Positions 15,900 through 25,015 of a DNA stretch of 64,000 bases are shown here, one piece after another; within the stretch, counting starts at the first letter, position 1; each line of letters begins with the position of its first letter. The position numbers and the translations under genes were made by a program. Origin of the DNA: Roseibium aggregatum (GTDB taxonomy: Bacteria > Pseudomonadota > Alphaproteobacteria > Rhizobiales > Stappiaceae); NCBI RefSeq assembly GCF_017309185.1, contig NZ_JAEKJZ010000008.1:62001-126000 (forward strand), read 5' to 3'. Under the pieces are notes generated by a model, which was not told the origin of the DNA, made no database searches, and was given only the letters and a program-made list of their open reading frames with translations.

Positions 15900-17852
15900 T
15901 CAGTCCTGGCGTGTACCGGAGACCCGCTCGCTCCAGAACATCGGCCCGCCCTTCCAGCGCGGAAAGCCGTATCCATGAATCTCGACCAGGTCGATGTCGG
16001 AACCGCTGGCCGCAATGCCCTCTTCAAGGATGGCCTCTCCCTCCGCCGCCATCGTGCCGACCAGGCGGGCGGCGATCTCTTCGCCCGTCAGCGTCGCCGA
16101 TCCGCTTATCTTCGATGCGAGCAGCTCCGAGACCGTTGCCGAGGCGAGCGGCTTGCGGTCGCCTTCGGCGTAATCGTACCAGCCGCCACCGGATTTCTGA
16201 CCCGTGCGTCCCGCGCGCACCAGAATGTCGCCGAGCGTTTCGGGAACGTCCTGCCCGTCCTTGCGGGCGCCTTCGCGCTGCAGGAAGGCAATGTCGAGAC
16301 CGCCCAGGTCCTGGGCTTCGAAGGGGCCCATCTTGAAGCCGAAGCCCCGCATCGCGGCGTCCACATCGGCAATGGCAACGCCTTCGCGAACGAGGGTCTC
16401 CGCTTCGGCGCGATAGCGCTTCAGGATGCGGTTGCCAATGAAGCCTTCGCAGATGCCGGAGCGGACCGGGATCTTGCCGAGCTGCCGGCCGAGCGCGAAG
16501 GCGGCGGCCAGAACGTCCGGTGCGGTCTCGGGAACCGGAACGATTTCCAGAAGCTTCATGATGTTGGCCGGGCTGAAGAAATGCAGGCCCAGGAACCGGC
16601 TTGGATCGTCCAGCGACGACGCGATGCCGCGCGGATCGAGATAGGATGTGTTCGTCGCCAAAATAGCATCGGCGCGGCAATGGCGGTTCAGCTTCTCGAA
16701 CACCTCGCGCTTGACCGAGATTTCCTCGAAGACGGCCTCGATCACCAGATCGCAATCGCCAAGCGAAGCATAATCCGTCGAGGCGCCAAGCTTCGTCATG
16801 AGGGCCGCCTTGCCGTCCGCGCTCATCTTGCCGCGCTTGACCGCGCCGTCGAAGGTTCTTTCGACATTCGCGGCGCCACGGGACAGCGCGTCGTCATCGC
16901 GCTCGATCAGGACGACCTCCAGGCCGGAAGACAGGCAGGCGGAGGCAATGCCGGAGCCCATGGTGCCGCCGCCGACAACGCCGACCGTCCTGACCGGCCG
17001 TGGCTCGATGCCTTTCAGAAACTCCGGCCGCGGGGCCGCGCGTTCGGCGAAAAAGACGGCGCGCAAGGCCGCCGCCTCGTCGGAGCCGCGCAGCTCCAGG
17101 AAGGTCTGCCGCTCGTGCGCCATCGCCTCTTCAAAGGAATGACTGACGGCGAAACGAATGCTCTCCAGAGCCGCGAGCGGCGCTCGATGGCCGGCCCTGC
17201 CCGCCGCCTTGGCAGCACTTTGCCAAAAGGCCTCGTCCCTGACCTCGACCGGCCGCTCGGAAACAGGTGTCGGCAGCGGTACATTCAGGACCTGCCGCGC
17301 AAACGCTGTCGCCTCCTGTCTGAGATCTCCTGCGACCACCTTGTCGATCAGACCCTTTTCCAGGGCACGAGCCGCCGTCATCGGCTTGCCGGTGGTTGCC
17401 AGTTCCACCGCCGTTTCCAACCCTGCAAGACGCGGTGTCCGGACCGTACCGGACGCGCCGGGGATAACCCCAAGAGTCACTTCCGGGAGCCCGACCTTCG
17501 CCTTTTCCTCGGCGACACGGAACCGGCAACCCATGGCGATCTCGAAGCCGCCGCCGAGCGCAGCCCCGTGGATCGCCGCGACCCAGGGTTTTTCCGCCTG
17601 TTCCAGCCGCGTCACCACATCGGGCAGATGCGGTTCAACCGGCGGCTTGCCGAATTCACGCACATCGGCACCGGCGATAAATGTCCGGCCTGCGCAGATC
17701 AGCACCACCGCCTTCACACCGTCATCGGCATCAAGCTGTCCGGCCAGCTCGAAGAGGCCCTTGCGGACCTCTTCCGAAATGGCGTTTACCGGCGGATTGT
17801 CGAGCGTCACAACGGCGATTTCGCCTTCATGGCTGACGGACAGAACGGACAT
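15900..17852 (-). CDS. Fused enoyl-CoA hydratase/3-hydroxyacyl-CoA dehydrogenase
   Basis: A 650-residue bifunctional beta-oxidation enzyme. Residues ~1-200 are a crotonase (GRTFIAGADVREFG, IHGAALGGGFEIAMG, VGLPEVTLGVIPG). From ~290 a Rossmann domain starts with VGVVGGGTMGSGIA, followed by the catalytic His region LGLHFFSPANIMKLLEIV and two C-terminal helical domains. It is the distal gene of the paaN-liv run, 37 nt after livF, with AAGGAG before the ATG. The window has no separate paaF (hydratase) or paaH (3-hydroxyadipyl-CoA dehydrogenase), so this protein may supply both steps of phenylacetate degradation. A general FadJ-like role is the alternative. Confidence 0.85.
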   Translation of the reverse strand: MSVLSVSHEGEIAVVTLDNPPVNAISEEVRKGLFELAGQLDADDGVKAVVLICAGRTFIAGADVREFGKPPVEPHLPDVVTRLEQAEKPWVAAIHGAALGGGFEIAMGCRFRVAEEKAKVGLPEVTLGVIPGASGTVRTPRLAGLETAVELATTGKPMTAARALEKGLIDKVVAGDLRQEATAFARQVLNVPLPTPVSERPVEVRDEAFWQSAAKAAGRAGHRAPLAALESIRFAVSHSFEEAMAHERQTFLELRGSDEAAALRAVFFAERAAPRPEFLKGIEPRPVRTVGVVGGGTMGSGIASACLSSGLEVVLIERDDDALSRGAANVERTFDGAVKRGKMSADGKAALMTKLGASTDYASLGDCDLVIEAVFEEISVKREVFEKLNRHCRADAILATNTSYLDPRGIASSLDDPSRFLGLHFFSPANIMKLLEIVPVPETAPDVLAAAFALGRQLGKIPVRSGICEGFIGNRILKRYRAEAETLVREGVAIADVDAAMRGFGFKMGPFEAQDLGGLDIAFLQREGARKDGQDVPETLGDILVRAGRTGQKSGGGWYDYAEGDRKPLASATVSELLASKISGSATLTGEEIAARLVGTMAAEGEAILEEGIAASGSDIDLVEIHGYGFPRWKGGPMFWSERVSGTRQD

Positions 17853-17889
17853 GACTACTCCTTGAGACTGGTCCTCCCAGGACCTGAAC

Positions 17890-18591
17890 CTAAAGACCCA
17901 GATAGGCTTCGCGGACGCGCGGGTCCTCGATCAACTCGCCGGATGGACCGGACAGCGTGATCCGCCCGGTTTCCATGACATAGCCGCGATCGGCAATCTT
18001 CAGCGCGCCATAGGCGTTCTGCTCCACAAGAAGCACGGTGACTTCCTTGTCGCGGAGCGATTTGACCACCTCGAAGATCTGCGCGACCAGAAGCGGGGCA
18101 AGACCCATGGACGGCTCGTCGAGCAGCAGGCAATGCGGACGCCCCATCAGCGCCCGGGCGATCGCCAGCATCTGCTGCTGCCCGCCCGACAGGCCTCCGG
18201 CCGCCAGATTACGCTTCTCGCGCAGGATCGGAAACATCTGGAAGGCATCTTCCATGTCCCGGTCGACCCTGTCGTCCGTGAAGAGAAAGGCGCCGAGCCG
18301 GAGATTTTCCTCAACCGAAAGATTGGTGAAGATCTGCCGTCCCTCAGGCGACTGGGCCAAACCCCGGCGCAGGCGCTTGTAGGCGGGCACGGCGGTCAGG
18401 GCGTCGCCGCGAAAGCGGATATCGCCGCCGGTGACCGGCTGGGTGCCGGACAGGCACTTCAAAAGCGTTGTCTTGCCCGCGCCGTTGGCGCCCACGACGG
18501 TGACGATTTCGCGCGACGAAACCTCAAGATCGATCCCGTGCAGCACCTCGATATGGCCGTAGGCCGAGCGCAGTCCCTCAACCGTCAGCAT
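17890..18591 (-). CDS. livF: LIV-type ABC transporter ATP-binding protein
   Basis: A 233-residue ATPase of the LivF group. Walker A is GANGAGKTT near residue 35, the signature is LSGGQQQMLAIARAL, and Walker B is CLLLDEPSMGLAP. It pairs with LivG on the two permeases below. Its start lies 14 nt inside livG. Gene order on the minus strand is binding protein, livH, livM, livG, livF, directly behind paaN, so the carrier probably imports phenylacetate or another aryl acid rather than leucine. Confidence 0.9.
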   Translation of the reverse strand: MLTVEGLRSAYGHIEVLHGIDLEVSSREIVTVVGANGAGKTTLLKCLSGTQPVTGGDIRFRGDALTAVPAYKRLRRGLAQSPEGRQIFTNLSVEENLRLGAFLFTDDRVDRDMEDAFQMFPILREKRNLAAGGLSGGQQQMLAIARALMGRPHCLLLDEPSMGLAPLLVAQIFEVVKSLRDKEVTVLLVEQNAYGALKIADRGYVMETGRITLSGPSGELIEDPRVREAYLGL

Positions 18592-19360
18592 GAGCAGGCT
18601 CCTCCTCGGCGCCGAGATAGGCGGCGATCACGTCCGGGTTTTTGGAAACGGCCTCCGGCGTGCCTTCGGCGATCTTCTCGCCGTGATCCAGCACCACGAT
18701 ATGGTTGGATATCCGCATCACCATCTTCATGTCGTGCTCGACCAGCAAGATGGCGATTCCGGACTGGGCGAGTTCGGCGATCAGCTCGTCGATTTCTTCC
18801 GTCTCCACCGCGTTGCAGCCGGCGGCCGGCTCGTCGAGCAGGAGCACCTTCGGTCCGACAGCGAGCGCGCGGGCGATCTCCAGGCGCTTCAGCGCGCCAT
18901 AGGAAAGATTTCCCGCTTCCTCTTCCGCCGCGTTGGCCAGGCGGACCTTTTCCAGGAAGGCCATCGCCTTTTCGCGCGCTTCCGCGGAGCGGCGCTTCGC
19001 GCCCGGCAGCGACAGAAGATCACTCAGGATCGACGGGCGCACGCTCAGATGGAAGCCCGCGAGAACATTTTCCAGAACCGTCATTTCCTGGAAGATCTGC
19101 AGGTTCTGGAACGTCCGTGTAAGGCCTTTTTCGGCCAGAAGATGCGGGGCTTTCGCGGTCACGTTCTCGCCGTTGAGTTTCACCTCGCCGTCGCTCGGCA
19201 GGTAAACACCGGAAATCATGTTGAAGAGCGTGGTCTTGCCGGCGCCGTTCGGGCCGATTACCGAAACGATCTCGCCCGGCTTGACGGAAAAGCTGACATC
19301 GTTGACGGCGCGCAAGCCGCCGAAGCTGATGCCCAGGCCGTTGATTTCGAGAATGGCCAT
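18578..19360 (-). CDS. livG: LIV-type ABC transporter ATP-binding protein
   Basis: A 260-residue ATPase of the LivG group: Walker A GPNGAGKTTLFNMISG near residue 38, signature LSYGALKRLEIARAL, Walker B LLLDEPAAGCN, and the long C-terminal tail typical of LivG. I start it at ATG 19360, which shares one base with the livM stop (TGATG); an upstream ATG at 19375 lies inside livM. It overlaps livF by 14 nt. Confidence 0.9.
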   Translation of the reverse strand: MAILEINGLGISFGGLRAVNDVSFSVKPGEIVSVIGPNGAGKTTLFNMISGVYLPSDGEVKLNGENVTAKAPHLLAEKGLTRTFQNLQIFQEMTVLENVLAGFHLSVRPSILSDLLSLPGAKRRSAEAREKAMAFLEKVRLANAAEEEAGNLSYGALKRLEIARALAVGPKVLLLDEPAAGCNAVETEEIDELIAELAQSGIAILLVEHDMKMVMRISNHIVVLDHGEKIAEGTPEAVSKNPDVIAAYLGAEEEPAHADG

Positions 19361-20316
19361 CACACGCCCCTCCATCTGATCCGCGCGGCAATGGACGGCA
19401 ACAGACCCAGCGGCAGGAAGATCATGACCAGGATCATGATCAGGCCGAGGACGAGCTGCTCATAGTCGGCCAGAACCGTCAGAACCTGAGGCAGAAGGGT
19501 CAGGATCGCCGCACCCAGGGTTGCCCCGAGCACGGATCCGACACCACCCAGCACCGCCATGGTCACCATCTCCACCGAATGCATGAAGCCGGCGACATCG
19601 GGGGTTATAAAGCCGTTCTGGAGCGCCAGCAGCGAGCCGGCGACGGAGGCATAGACGGCGGAGATCACGAAGGCCTGCAGCTTGTAGCGGGCAACGTCGA
19701 TCCCGACTGTGCGCGCGGCGGTTTCCGAACCGTGGAGCGCCCGCATGGCGCGGCCCGTCGCGCTGTGAAAGAGATTCAGCGCGATCCAGATCGCGACCAG
19801 AAGCACGAGCGCGTTGGCGATATACCAGAATTCGCCGCCGGACAGCTTCAGCCCCATGCCGCGCAGAACCTGGCGCAGGCCGAGGTCGGGCACGGCCATG
19901 CCGTCCGGACCGCCGGTCAGACCGCGTTCGTTCGACAGAACCATGGAGACCAGGATGCCGAAGCCGAGCGTGGCGACCGCCAGATAATAGCCTTTCAGCC
20001 GCAGGATCGGCCGACCGATGAGGATTGCGAGCACGCCGGAAATGACCGCTCCAAGCAGCACGGCAAGCGCGGGGTGAATACCGAGATGAACCGGCGCGAG
20101 CGCACAGGCATAGGCGCCGATCCCGGCGAAGCCCGCATGGCCGAGACTGATTTGCCCCGCGTATCCGATCAGGATGACGAGCCCGATCACGGAGAGCGCG
20201 TTGACATAAACCAGCGCGCCGACCCGATAGTAGTAACCGGAGGGGAAGAATACGGGCAGGACCAGCATGATGCCGGCCAGAACGGCAAGCTGGACCCATT
20301 TGCTGTTGGCGGACAT
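19360..20316 (-). CDS. livM: LIV-type ABC transporter permease
   Basis: A 318-residue inner-membrane permease of the LivM type with 8-10 helices. The segments LIGYAGQISLGHAGFAGIGAY and GYYLAVATLGFGILV near the N terminus and the EAA-like loop with GGVGSVLGATLGAA are family hallmarks. The start at ATG 20316 follows GAGAGGGTCTGACC; the open frame extends upstream into livH and is not used. It abuts livH (2 nt gap) and overlaps the livG start by one base. Confidence 0.9.
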   Translation of the reverse strand: MSANSKWVQLAVLAGIMLVLPVFFPSGYYYRVGALVYVNALSVIGLVILIGYAGQISLGHAGFAGIGAYACALAPVHLGIHPALAVLLGAVISGVLAILIGRPILRLKGYYLAVATLGFGILVSMVLSNERGLTGGPDGMAVPDLGLRQVLRGMGLKLSGGEFWYIANALVLLVAIWIALNLFHSATGRAMRALHGSETAARTVGIDVARYKLQAFVISAVYASVAGSLLALQNGFITPDVAGFMHSVEMVTMAVLGGVGSVLGATLGAAILTLLPQVLTVLADYEQLVLGLIMILVMIFLPLGLLPSIAARIRWRGV

Positions 20317-20318
20317 GG

Positions 20319-21191
20319 TCAGACCCTCTCCGTCTTTTTCGCGCCGAACAGGCCCTGGGGCATGACGAAGAGCACGGCAAGGATGACGATGAAGGCGACA
20401 GCTTCCTTGTATTGGGACGAGATGTAACCCGCCGTCAGAGCCTCGAACAGGCCGAGGAGAAGACCGCCTGCGAGCGCGCCTTTCGGATTGCCCATGCCGC
20501 CGAGCATCGCGGCGGCGAAGCCCTTCAGAGCGAGGCCGACGCCGACGTCGTAACTCACCAGGGTGATCGGTGTCACCAGAACGCCCGCAAGCGCACCGAT
20601 GGCTGCCGACAGGGCAAACGACAGCGTCATGACGAAGCCGGTGTTGATGCCGACAAGCTGCGCGGCGAGCCTGTTGTTGGCGGTCGCAAGGACGGCCTTG
20701 CCGAGAAGCGTGCGGGTGAAGAACAGCCACAGCGCGATGAAAATTCCGATGGCCCCGCCGATCACCCAGAGGCTTTGCGGCAACAGGGTCGCGCCCAGAA
20801 CATGGATCGGGTCGTCGCCGGAAAAGGCCGGCAGACGGTGAAGCTGCTTGTCGAACACGACCTGGGAGGCGCCGCGGATCAGGATCGATGCCCCGATCGT
20901 TATGATGATCAGTGTGACCACCGGCGCGCCGCGGGCCGGCTCGATCGCGAACTTGTTGAGCGCGACGCCGATACCCGCGGTGATCACGATGGCGATCGCG
21001 GCCGCAAGCGGCAGCGGCAGACCGGCGTCGAAGGCAAAGACCGTGATCATGCCGCCGAGCATCACGAATTCACCCTGGGCGAAGTTCACCACGTCGGACG
21101 CGTTGTAGATGATCGTGAAGCCCAGCGCGACAAGGGCATAGACCGCGCCGACCGTCAGGCCGGAAAAAATGAACTGCATAAAGGCGTCCAT
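20319..21191 (-). CDS. livH: LIV-type ABC transporter permease
   Basis: A 290-residue inner-membrane permease of the LivH type. It begins MDAFMQFIFSGLTVGAVYALVALGFTIIYN and has the usual VNFAQGEFVMLGGM segment, then PRGAPVVTLIIITIGASILIRG-like helices and a C-terminal GMGNPKGALAGGLLLG loop. ATG 21191 is the start; the frame upstream lies in the leader of the operon. It is located 70 nt after the binding-protein gene. Confidence 0.9.
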   Translation of the reverse strand: MDAFMQFIFSGLTVGAVYALVALGFTIIYNASDVVNFAQGEFVMLGGMITVFAFDAGLPLPLAAAIAIVITAGIGVALNKFAIEPARGAPVVTLIIITIGASILIRGASQVVFDKQLHRLPAFSGDDPIHVLGATLLPQSLWVIGGAIGIFIALWLFFTRTLLGKAVLATANNRLAAQLVGINTGFVMTLSFALSAAIGALAGVLVTPITLVSYDVGVGLALKGFAAAMLGGMGNPKGALAGGLLLGLFEALTAGYISSQYKEAVAFIVILAVLFVMPQGLFGAKKTERV

Positions 21192-21261
21192 GGACGTCTC
21201 CCGTGCATGCTTGTCGGAGAAAGCGGCCGGGAGAGATCCCTCCCGGCCGGAAGTTGCGCGA

Positions 21262-22401
21262 TCAGTCGACCGAGACCCACTCGCCGTCGCGGATTTCGAG
21301 CATCCGGAAGGCGCTGAGGTCGAGGCCCAGGTGATCGTCTGCGCTGAAGGTGTAGGTGCCGGTGGTGCCGACAAGACCATCCGTGGCCTCGAGCGCGTCG
21401 CGGATTTCTTCCGGATCGTCGCTGCCGGCCCGTTCGATGGCGCCGGTCATCAGCTTGAAGGCATCGTGCGCATAGCCGCCGAAGGTGGAAACGTCTTCGC
21501 CGTATTTTTCCTCGTAAGCGGCCTTGTAGGCGCTTACGACGTCCTTCTGCGGATCGCCGTCCTCGATGATGTCGGCGATCAGAAGGGCCGTGCCCGGCAG
21601 CCTGACACCTTCGGCTGCATCCGGCCCGGCCAGCTCGATGAATCCGTCGGAGGCCACCCCATGGCTCTGGTAGAGCGGCAGGTCGATGCCGAGCTGGGCG
21701 TAGTTACGGGTGACGATGGCCGGGCCCTGGCCGAAGCCCGGGTTCAGGATCGCCTGGACGCCGTCCGTGGACTTGATCTTGGTGAGCTGCGGCGTCATGT
21801 CCGCGTCCTGCGGCGCATAGGTTTCCTGCGCCACGATCTCGATTTCATAGCCGCCGGCCACGTCCTTGCACTGGGCCTCCATGGAAGCGCCAAAGCCGTC
21901 GGTGCCGGAAATCATGCCGATCTTGGTGATGCCGTTCTTCTGCATGTCGGTGAAGATCTTTTCACAGGCCATGCGGTCGGTGTGCGGCGTCTTGAACACG
22001 AACTGGCGCACAGGGTCGATGATCTGGATCGCGCCGGCCAGCGAAATGAACGGAATGCCCTCGCTCTCGGCCACCGCGAGGATCGACATGGTGGTTCCGG
22101 TGGTCGATCCGCCGATGATGGCGGAAACCTCGTCATCCTCGACCAGGCGGGTCGCGAAGGTCCGAGCCTTGTTCGGGTCGCCGCCGTCGTCATAGAGCAC
22201 CAGCTCGACCTTTTCGCCGTTGATGCCGCCCTTGGCGTTGAGTTCCTCAACCAGCATTTCGAGCGTCTTGGCTTCCGGATCGCCCAGGAACGCTGCGCCG
22301 CCGGAGGCCGACAGGCTTGCGCCCAACTTGATTTCCGCATGTGCCGCGGTCGCAATTCCGAGGGCCATCAGCGTGGCCAGTGCAGTCGTCGTTACTTTCA
22401 T
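21262..22401 (-). CDS. Branched-chain-type ABC transporter substrate-binding protein
   Basis: A 379-residue periplasmic binding protein (type I fold, Peripla_BP_6). The signal peptide MKVTTTALATLMALGIATAAHA is followed by EIKLGASLSASGGAAFLGDPEAK. AGGGAGG precedes the ATG at 22401; an ATG 24 nt further upstream has no better site. It is placed between paaN (45 nt) and livH. Homologues in aromatic clusters bind aryl acids; the ligand pocket cannot be judged here. Co-regulation with paaN suggests phenylacetate or a precursor. Confidence 0.88.
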   Translation of the reverse strand: MKVTTTALATLMALGIATAAHAEIKLGASLSASGGAAFLGDPEAKTLEMLVEELNAKGGINGEKVELVLYDDGGDPNKARTFATRLVEDDEVSAIIGGSTTGTTMSILAVAESEGIPFISLAGAIQIIDPVRQFVFKTPHTDRMACEKIFTDMQKNGITKIGMISGTDGFGASMEAQCKDVAGGYEIEIVAQETYAPQDADMTPQLTKIKSTDGVQAILNPGFGQGPAIVTRNYAQLGIDLPLYQSHGVASDGFIELAGPDAAEGVRLPGTALLIADIIEDGDPQKDVVSAYKAAYEEKYGEDVSTFGGYAHDAFKLMTGAIERAGSDDPEEIRDALEATDGLVGTTGTYTFSADDHLGLDLSAFRMLEIRDGEWVSVD

Positions 22402-22446
22402 GGGGGTTCCTCCCTTGCTGTTCAAAAAACGGCCGGCCGCCCTTCC

Positions 22447-24096
22447 TCAAGCGGATTTCGGCCACCGGATCATGACGCGCCGGAACCGCGGCGCGACAAA
22501 TGCCGTGTCGGTCAGGCTGGCGTTTCCCGCCGGATTGGCTCCGGTCACGTGAAAATCGGAAAACGCCGCCGACTGGTTGACGTATATGTTGCCGGTGAGA
22601 TTGACCGACAGATTGACCCCTGCGCGCGCGAAGGCTTTCGCCGCCCGGCCGATCAGGGCCTGATCGGTCGCATAGAGAGCCGCGGTAATGGCGCCTTTGC
22701 GGTGCGCGAGGTCCGAGGCTTCGGCAATCGCATCCTTCGCGGTCTCCGTGGCAATCGCGAAGATCACCGGACCGAAACATTCGTCCTCGTGGATCTCCGC
22801 GCCTTCCGCGACCGCGACGATCAGGGGCGTCGCCGACCGCCCGGCCCCGGTCCCGGCACTCTCGCGCACCACGCGCCCGGCGGACCGGGCCGCATCGAGG
22901 CGCGCGAGCGTCGCTGGATTGACAATGGCCCCGCAGATGCCGGACGCCTGCTTGGGATCCGCCGTCAGATCGTCGACGGCCGCCGCGATTCCCGCAATCA
23001 CTTCGTCGAAGGACTTGTGCCCCTGGTCGGTCTCAATGCCACCCTTGGGGACATAGATGTTCTGGGGCGACGTGCACATCTGTCCCGAATAGAGCGAGAC
23101 GGAAAAGGCCAGATTGGCGCACATGGCCTTGAAGGCGTCCGTGCCCGTGATGACCACGGAATTGACGCCGGTTTCCTCGGTGAAGACGAGCGCATCGCCG
23201 GCATTCTCCCGGATCCAGCCGCCGAAGGCGGACGAACCGGTATAATCGACGATCCGGATTTCCGGAGCCTCCACCAGCTCCTTCGTCACCGGCGCCTCCG
23301 GTTCGTCGACAGCCAGCAGCACCGCGTCCTCGGGCAGGTTCTGTTCGCTCAAAACCTCGCGCAGCACCTTGACGGTGATCGCCAGGGGCAGGATGGCCAT
23401 GGGATGGGGCTTCACGATCACGGTGTTGCCGGTCGCAAGGCTGGCGAAAAGACCCGGATAGCCGTTCCAGGCAGGAAAGGTGTTGCATCCGATCGTAAGC
23501 GCTACGCCGCGCGGAACGAGGTCCCAGCGCTTTTCCAGAACGATGGGCGGCTGCTTGCCCTGCGGCTTTTCCCAGGTCGCGCCGCCGGCCACGGAGGTCA
23601 TCTCTGCATAGGCTGCCGCGACGGCTTCCAGCGCCCGGTCCTGGGCATGCGGCCCGCCGGCCTGAAAGGCCATCGGAAAGGCCTGGCCAGTGGTGTGGAC
23701 TGTCGCGTTGGCGATGAAGAAACTTTGTCTGTTGAGCCGGACAAGGGCCTCCAGAAGAACGCCGACGCGGGTTTCCACAGAGGTTTCTGACCAGGCCTCG
23801 AACGCCTGTTCGGAGGCTTCGATCAAGGCTCCGGGAGAGGCGGCCGGATAGCTCAGTCCGAGATCGAGGCTCCAGGGAGAGCGCTCCGCGCCAAGGCGAC
23901 GCTCTTCAGGATGCCCCGGAATGGCGAAGGGTTTGCCGAGCAGCGCTTCAAAGGCCGCCGCACCGTCGTCGCGGGCGGTTTCGCCGTAGATCTTGCCGGA
24001 CGGCAACTCGGGGAACGGCGTCCAGAACTCACGGGTCCTGATCGCGCTCAACGCGTCGTCCAGCAATGATCGATGACGATCGAACAGCTCAGGCAT
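22447..24096 (-). CDS. paaN: Phenylacetic acid degradation protein PaaN (aldehyde dehydrogenase family)
   Basis: A 549-residue aldehyde-dehydrogenase-fold protein matching PaaN, found in phenylacetate clusters and proposed to act on an aldehyde intermediate of ring-opened phenylacetyl-CoA. Matching stretches include MPELFDRHRSLLDDALSAI, GVALTIGCNTFPAWNGYPG and LFASLATGNTVIVKPHP. A Cys in SLYSGQMCTSPQNIYVP sits at the catalytic position and FTEETGVNS near the catalytic Glu. The start is ATG 24096, after GGGAGGAG. It heads a minus-strand run with the LIV transporter and the fused hydratase/dehydrogenase, and diverges from paaG across a 123 bp region with a PaaR-type operator. Since paaZ is also present, its exact step is uncertain. 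Confidence 0.85.
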   Translation of the reverse strand: MPELFDRHRSLLDDALSAIRTREFWTPFPELPSGKIYGETARDDGAAAFEALLGKPFAIPGHPEERRLGAERSPWSLDLGLSYPAASPGALIEASEQAFEAWSETSVETRVGVLLEALVRLNRQSFFIANATVHTTGQAFPMAFQAGGPHAQDRALEAVAAAYAEMTSVAGGATWEKPQGKQPPIVLEKRWDLVPRGVALTIGCNTFPAWNGYPGLFASLATGNTVIVKPHPMAILPLAITVKVLREVLSEQNLPEDAVLLAVDEPEAPVTKELVEAPEIRIVDYTGSSAFGGWIRENAGDALVFTEETGVNSVVITGTDAFKAMCANLAFSVSLYSGQMCTSPQNIYVPKGGIETDQGHKSFDEVIAGIAAAVDDLTADPKQASGICGAIVNPATLARLDAARSAGRVVRESAGTGAGRSATPLIVAVAEGAEIHEDECFGPVIFAIATETAKDAIAEASDLAHRKGAITAALYATDQALIGRAAKAFARAGVNLSVNLTGNIYVNQSAAFSDFHVTGANPAGNASLTDTAFVAPRFRRVMIRWPKSA

Positions 24097-24117
24097 ATAG
24101 TCTCCTCCCAGATGCGC

Positions 24118-24163
24118 TCGAAACGTCGCCGGCGCGGTTCTTATAATTGACCGACCGGACGGT
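24118..24163. promoter_or_regulatory. paaG/paaN divergent promoter with PaaR-type operator
   Basis: A -10 box TATAAT lies at 24142-24147 (plus strand), with a weak -35 TCGAAA 18 bp upstream. TGACCGACCGGACGGT follows at 24148-24163, immediately downstream of the -10. The same 16-mer occurs with 14 of 16 matches at 38454-38469 in front of paaJ. TATAAG on the opposite strand could serve paaN. A TetR regulator bound here would block transcription start. Confidence 0.65.
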
Positions 24164-24219
24164 TTATGCAACAACTTGTTTCAGGGACACCCGAGGAAAA
24201 ATGTGTCCGGGAGGATTTA

Positions 24220-25014
24220 ATGACGGATAATCAAACAGTTATCTCTGTTCTCGAAAATGGCGTTTTGCGGCTGACGCTGAACCGTCCGGACAAATTGAAC
24301 TCGTTCAACGAGGACATGCACCTGGCTCTGCGGGCCGAACTCGAGCGGGCCCACAAGGATACGTCTGTCCGTGCAATCCTGCTGACGGGTGCCGGCCGCG
24401 GCTTCTGCGCGGGACAGGATCTGGGCGACCGCGACCCGCGCAAGGGCGGCGAAAAACCGGACCTGGGCCACACGCTGGAAACCTTCTACAATCCGACGCT
24501 TCGCCTGATGCGCGACCTGGAGAAACCGATCGTCTGCGCCGTCAATGGTGTTGCGGCAGGTGCCGGCGCCAATATCGCCTTTGCCTGCGACATCGTGTTC
24601 GCGGCGAAATCCGCCAAGTTCATCCAGGCCTTCTCCAAGATCGGTCTGATTCCGGATGCCGGCGGAAGCTGGTCGCTTGCCCGGATCGTCGGCGAACCCC
24701 GCGCCAAGGCGCTGACGCTTCTGGCGGAACCGCTGTTGGCGGACCAGGCCGCCGATTGGGGCCTGATCTGGAAGGCGGTGGGCGACGACGCGCTCATGAG
24801 CGAGGCAACAAAAACCGCTGAAAAGCTGGCGTCCGGTCCGACGGTGGGACTTGGCTTGACGAAGCGGCTGATCCAGGCCGCCGCGTCCCAGGATCTGGAC
24901 AGCCATCTCGATATGGAGCGGGACTGCCAGCGTATTGCCGGTCACACGGAGGACTACGCGGAAGGCGTCACGGCTTTCCTTGAAAAACGCGCTGCCGTCT
25001 TCAAGGGAGAATGA
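24220..25014 (+). CDS. paaG: 2-(1,2-epoxy-1,2-dihydrophenyl)acetyl-CoA isomerase PaaG
   Basis: A 264-residue crotonase that converts ring-1,2-epoxyphenylacetyl-CoA to oxepin-CoA in the cytoplasm. GRGFCAGQDLGDRDPRKGG is a PaaG signature; ALNRPDK-type and NGVAAGAGANIAFACD segments form the oxyanion hole, and SKIGLIPDAGGSW carries the Asp position typical of this isomerase group. ATG 24220 has GGGAGGATT upstream; the open frame begins earlier in the promoter region. It heads paaG-paaI-paaK-paaR, 1 nt before paaI. Confidence 0.92.
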   Translation: MTDNQTVISVLENGVLRLTLNRPDKLNSFNEDMHLALRAELERAHKDTSVRAILLTGAGRGFCAGQDLGDRDPRKGGEKPDLGHTLETFYNPTLRLMRDLEKPIVCAVNGVAAGAGANIAFACDIVFAAKSAKFIQAFSKIGLIPDAGGSWSLARIVGEPRAKALTLLAEPLLADQAADWGLIWKAVGDDALMSEATKTAEKLASGPTVGLGLTKRLIQAAASQDLDSHLDMERDCQRIAGHTEDYAEGVTAFLEKRAAVFKGE

Positions 25015-25015
25015 C

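Noticed and set aside
15894..17960. 688-codon plus-strand frame opposite the fused hydratase/dehydrogenase
   Set aside because: The minus-strand product has complete crotonase and dehydrogenase motifs; the opposite frame has none.
21169..23790. 873-codon plus-strand frame opposite the binding protein and paaN
   Set aside because: It covers two minus-strand genes with signal peptide and family motifs; no domain of its own.
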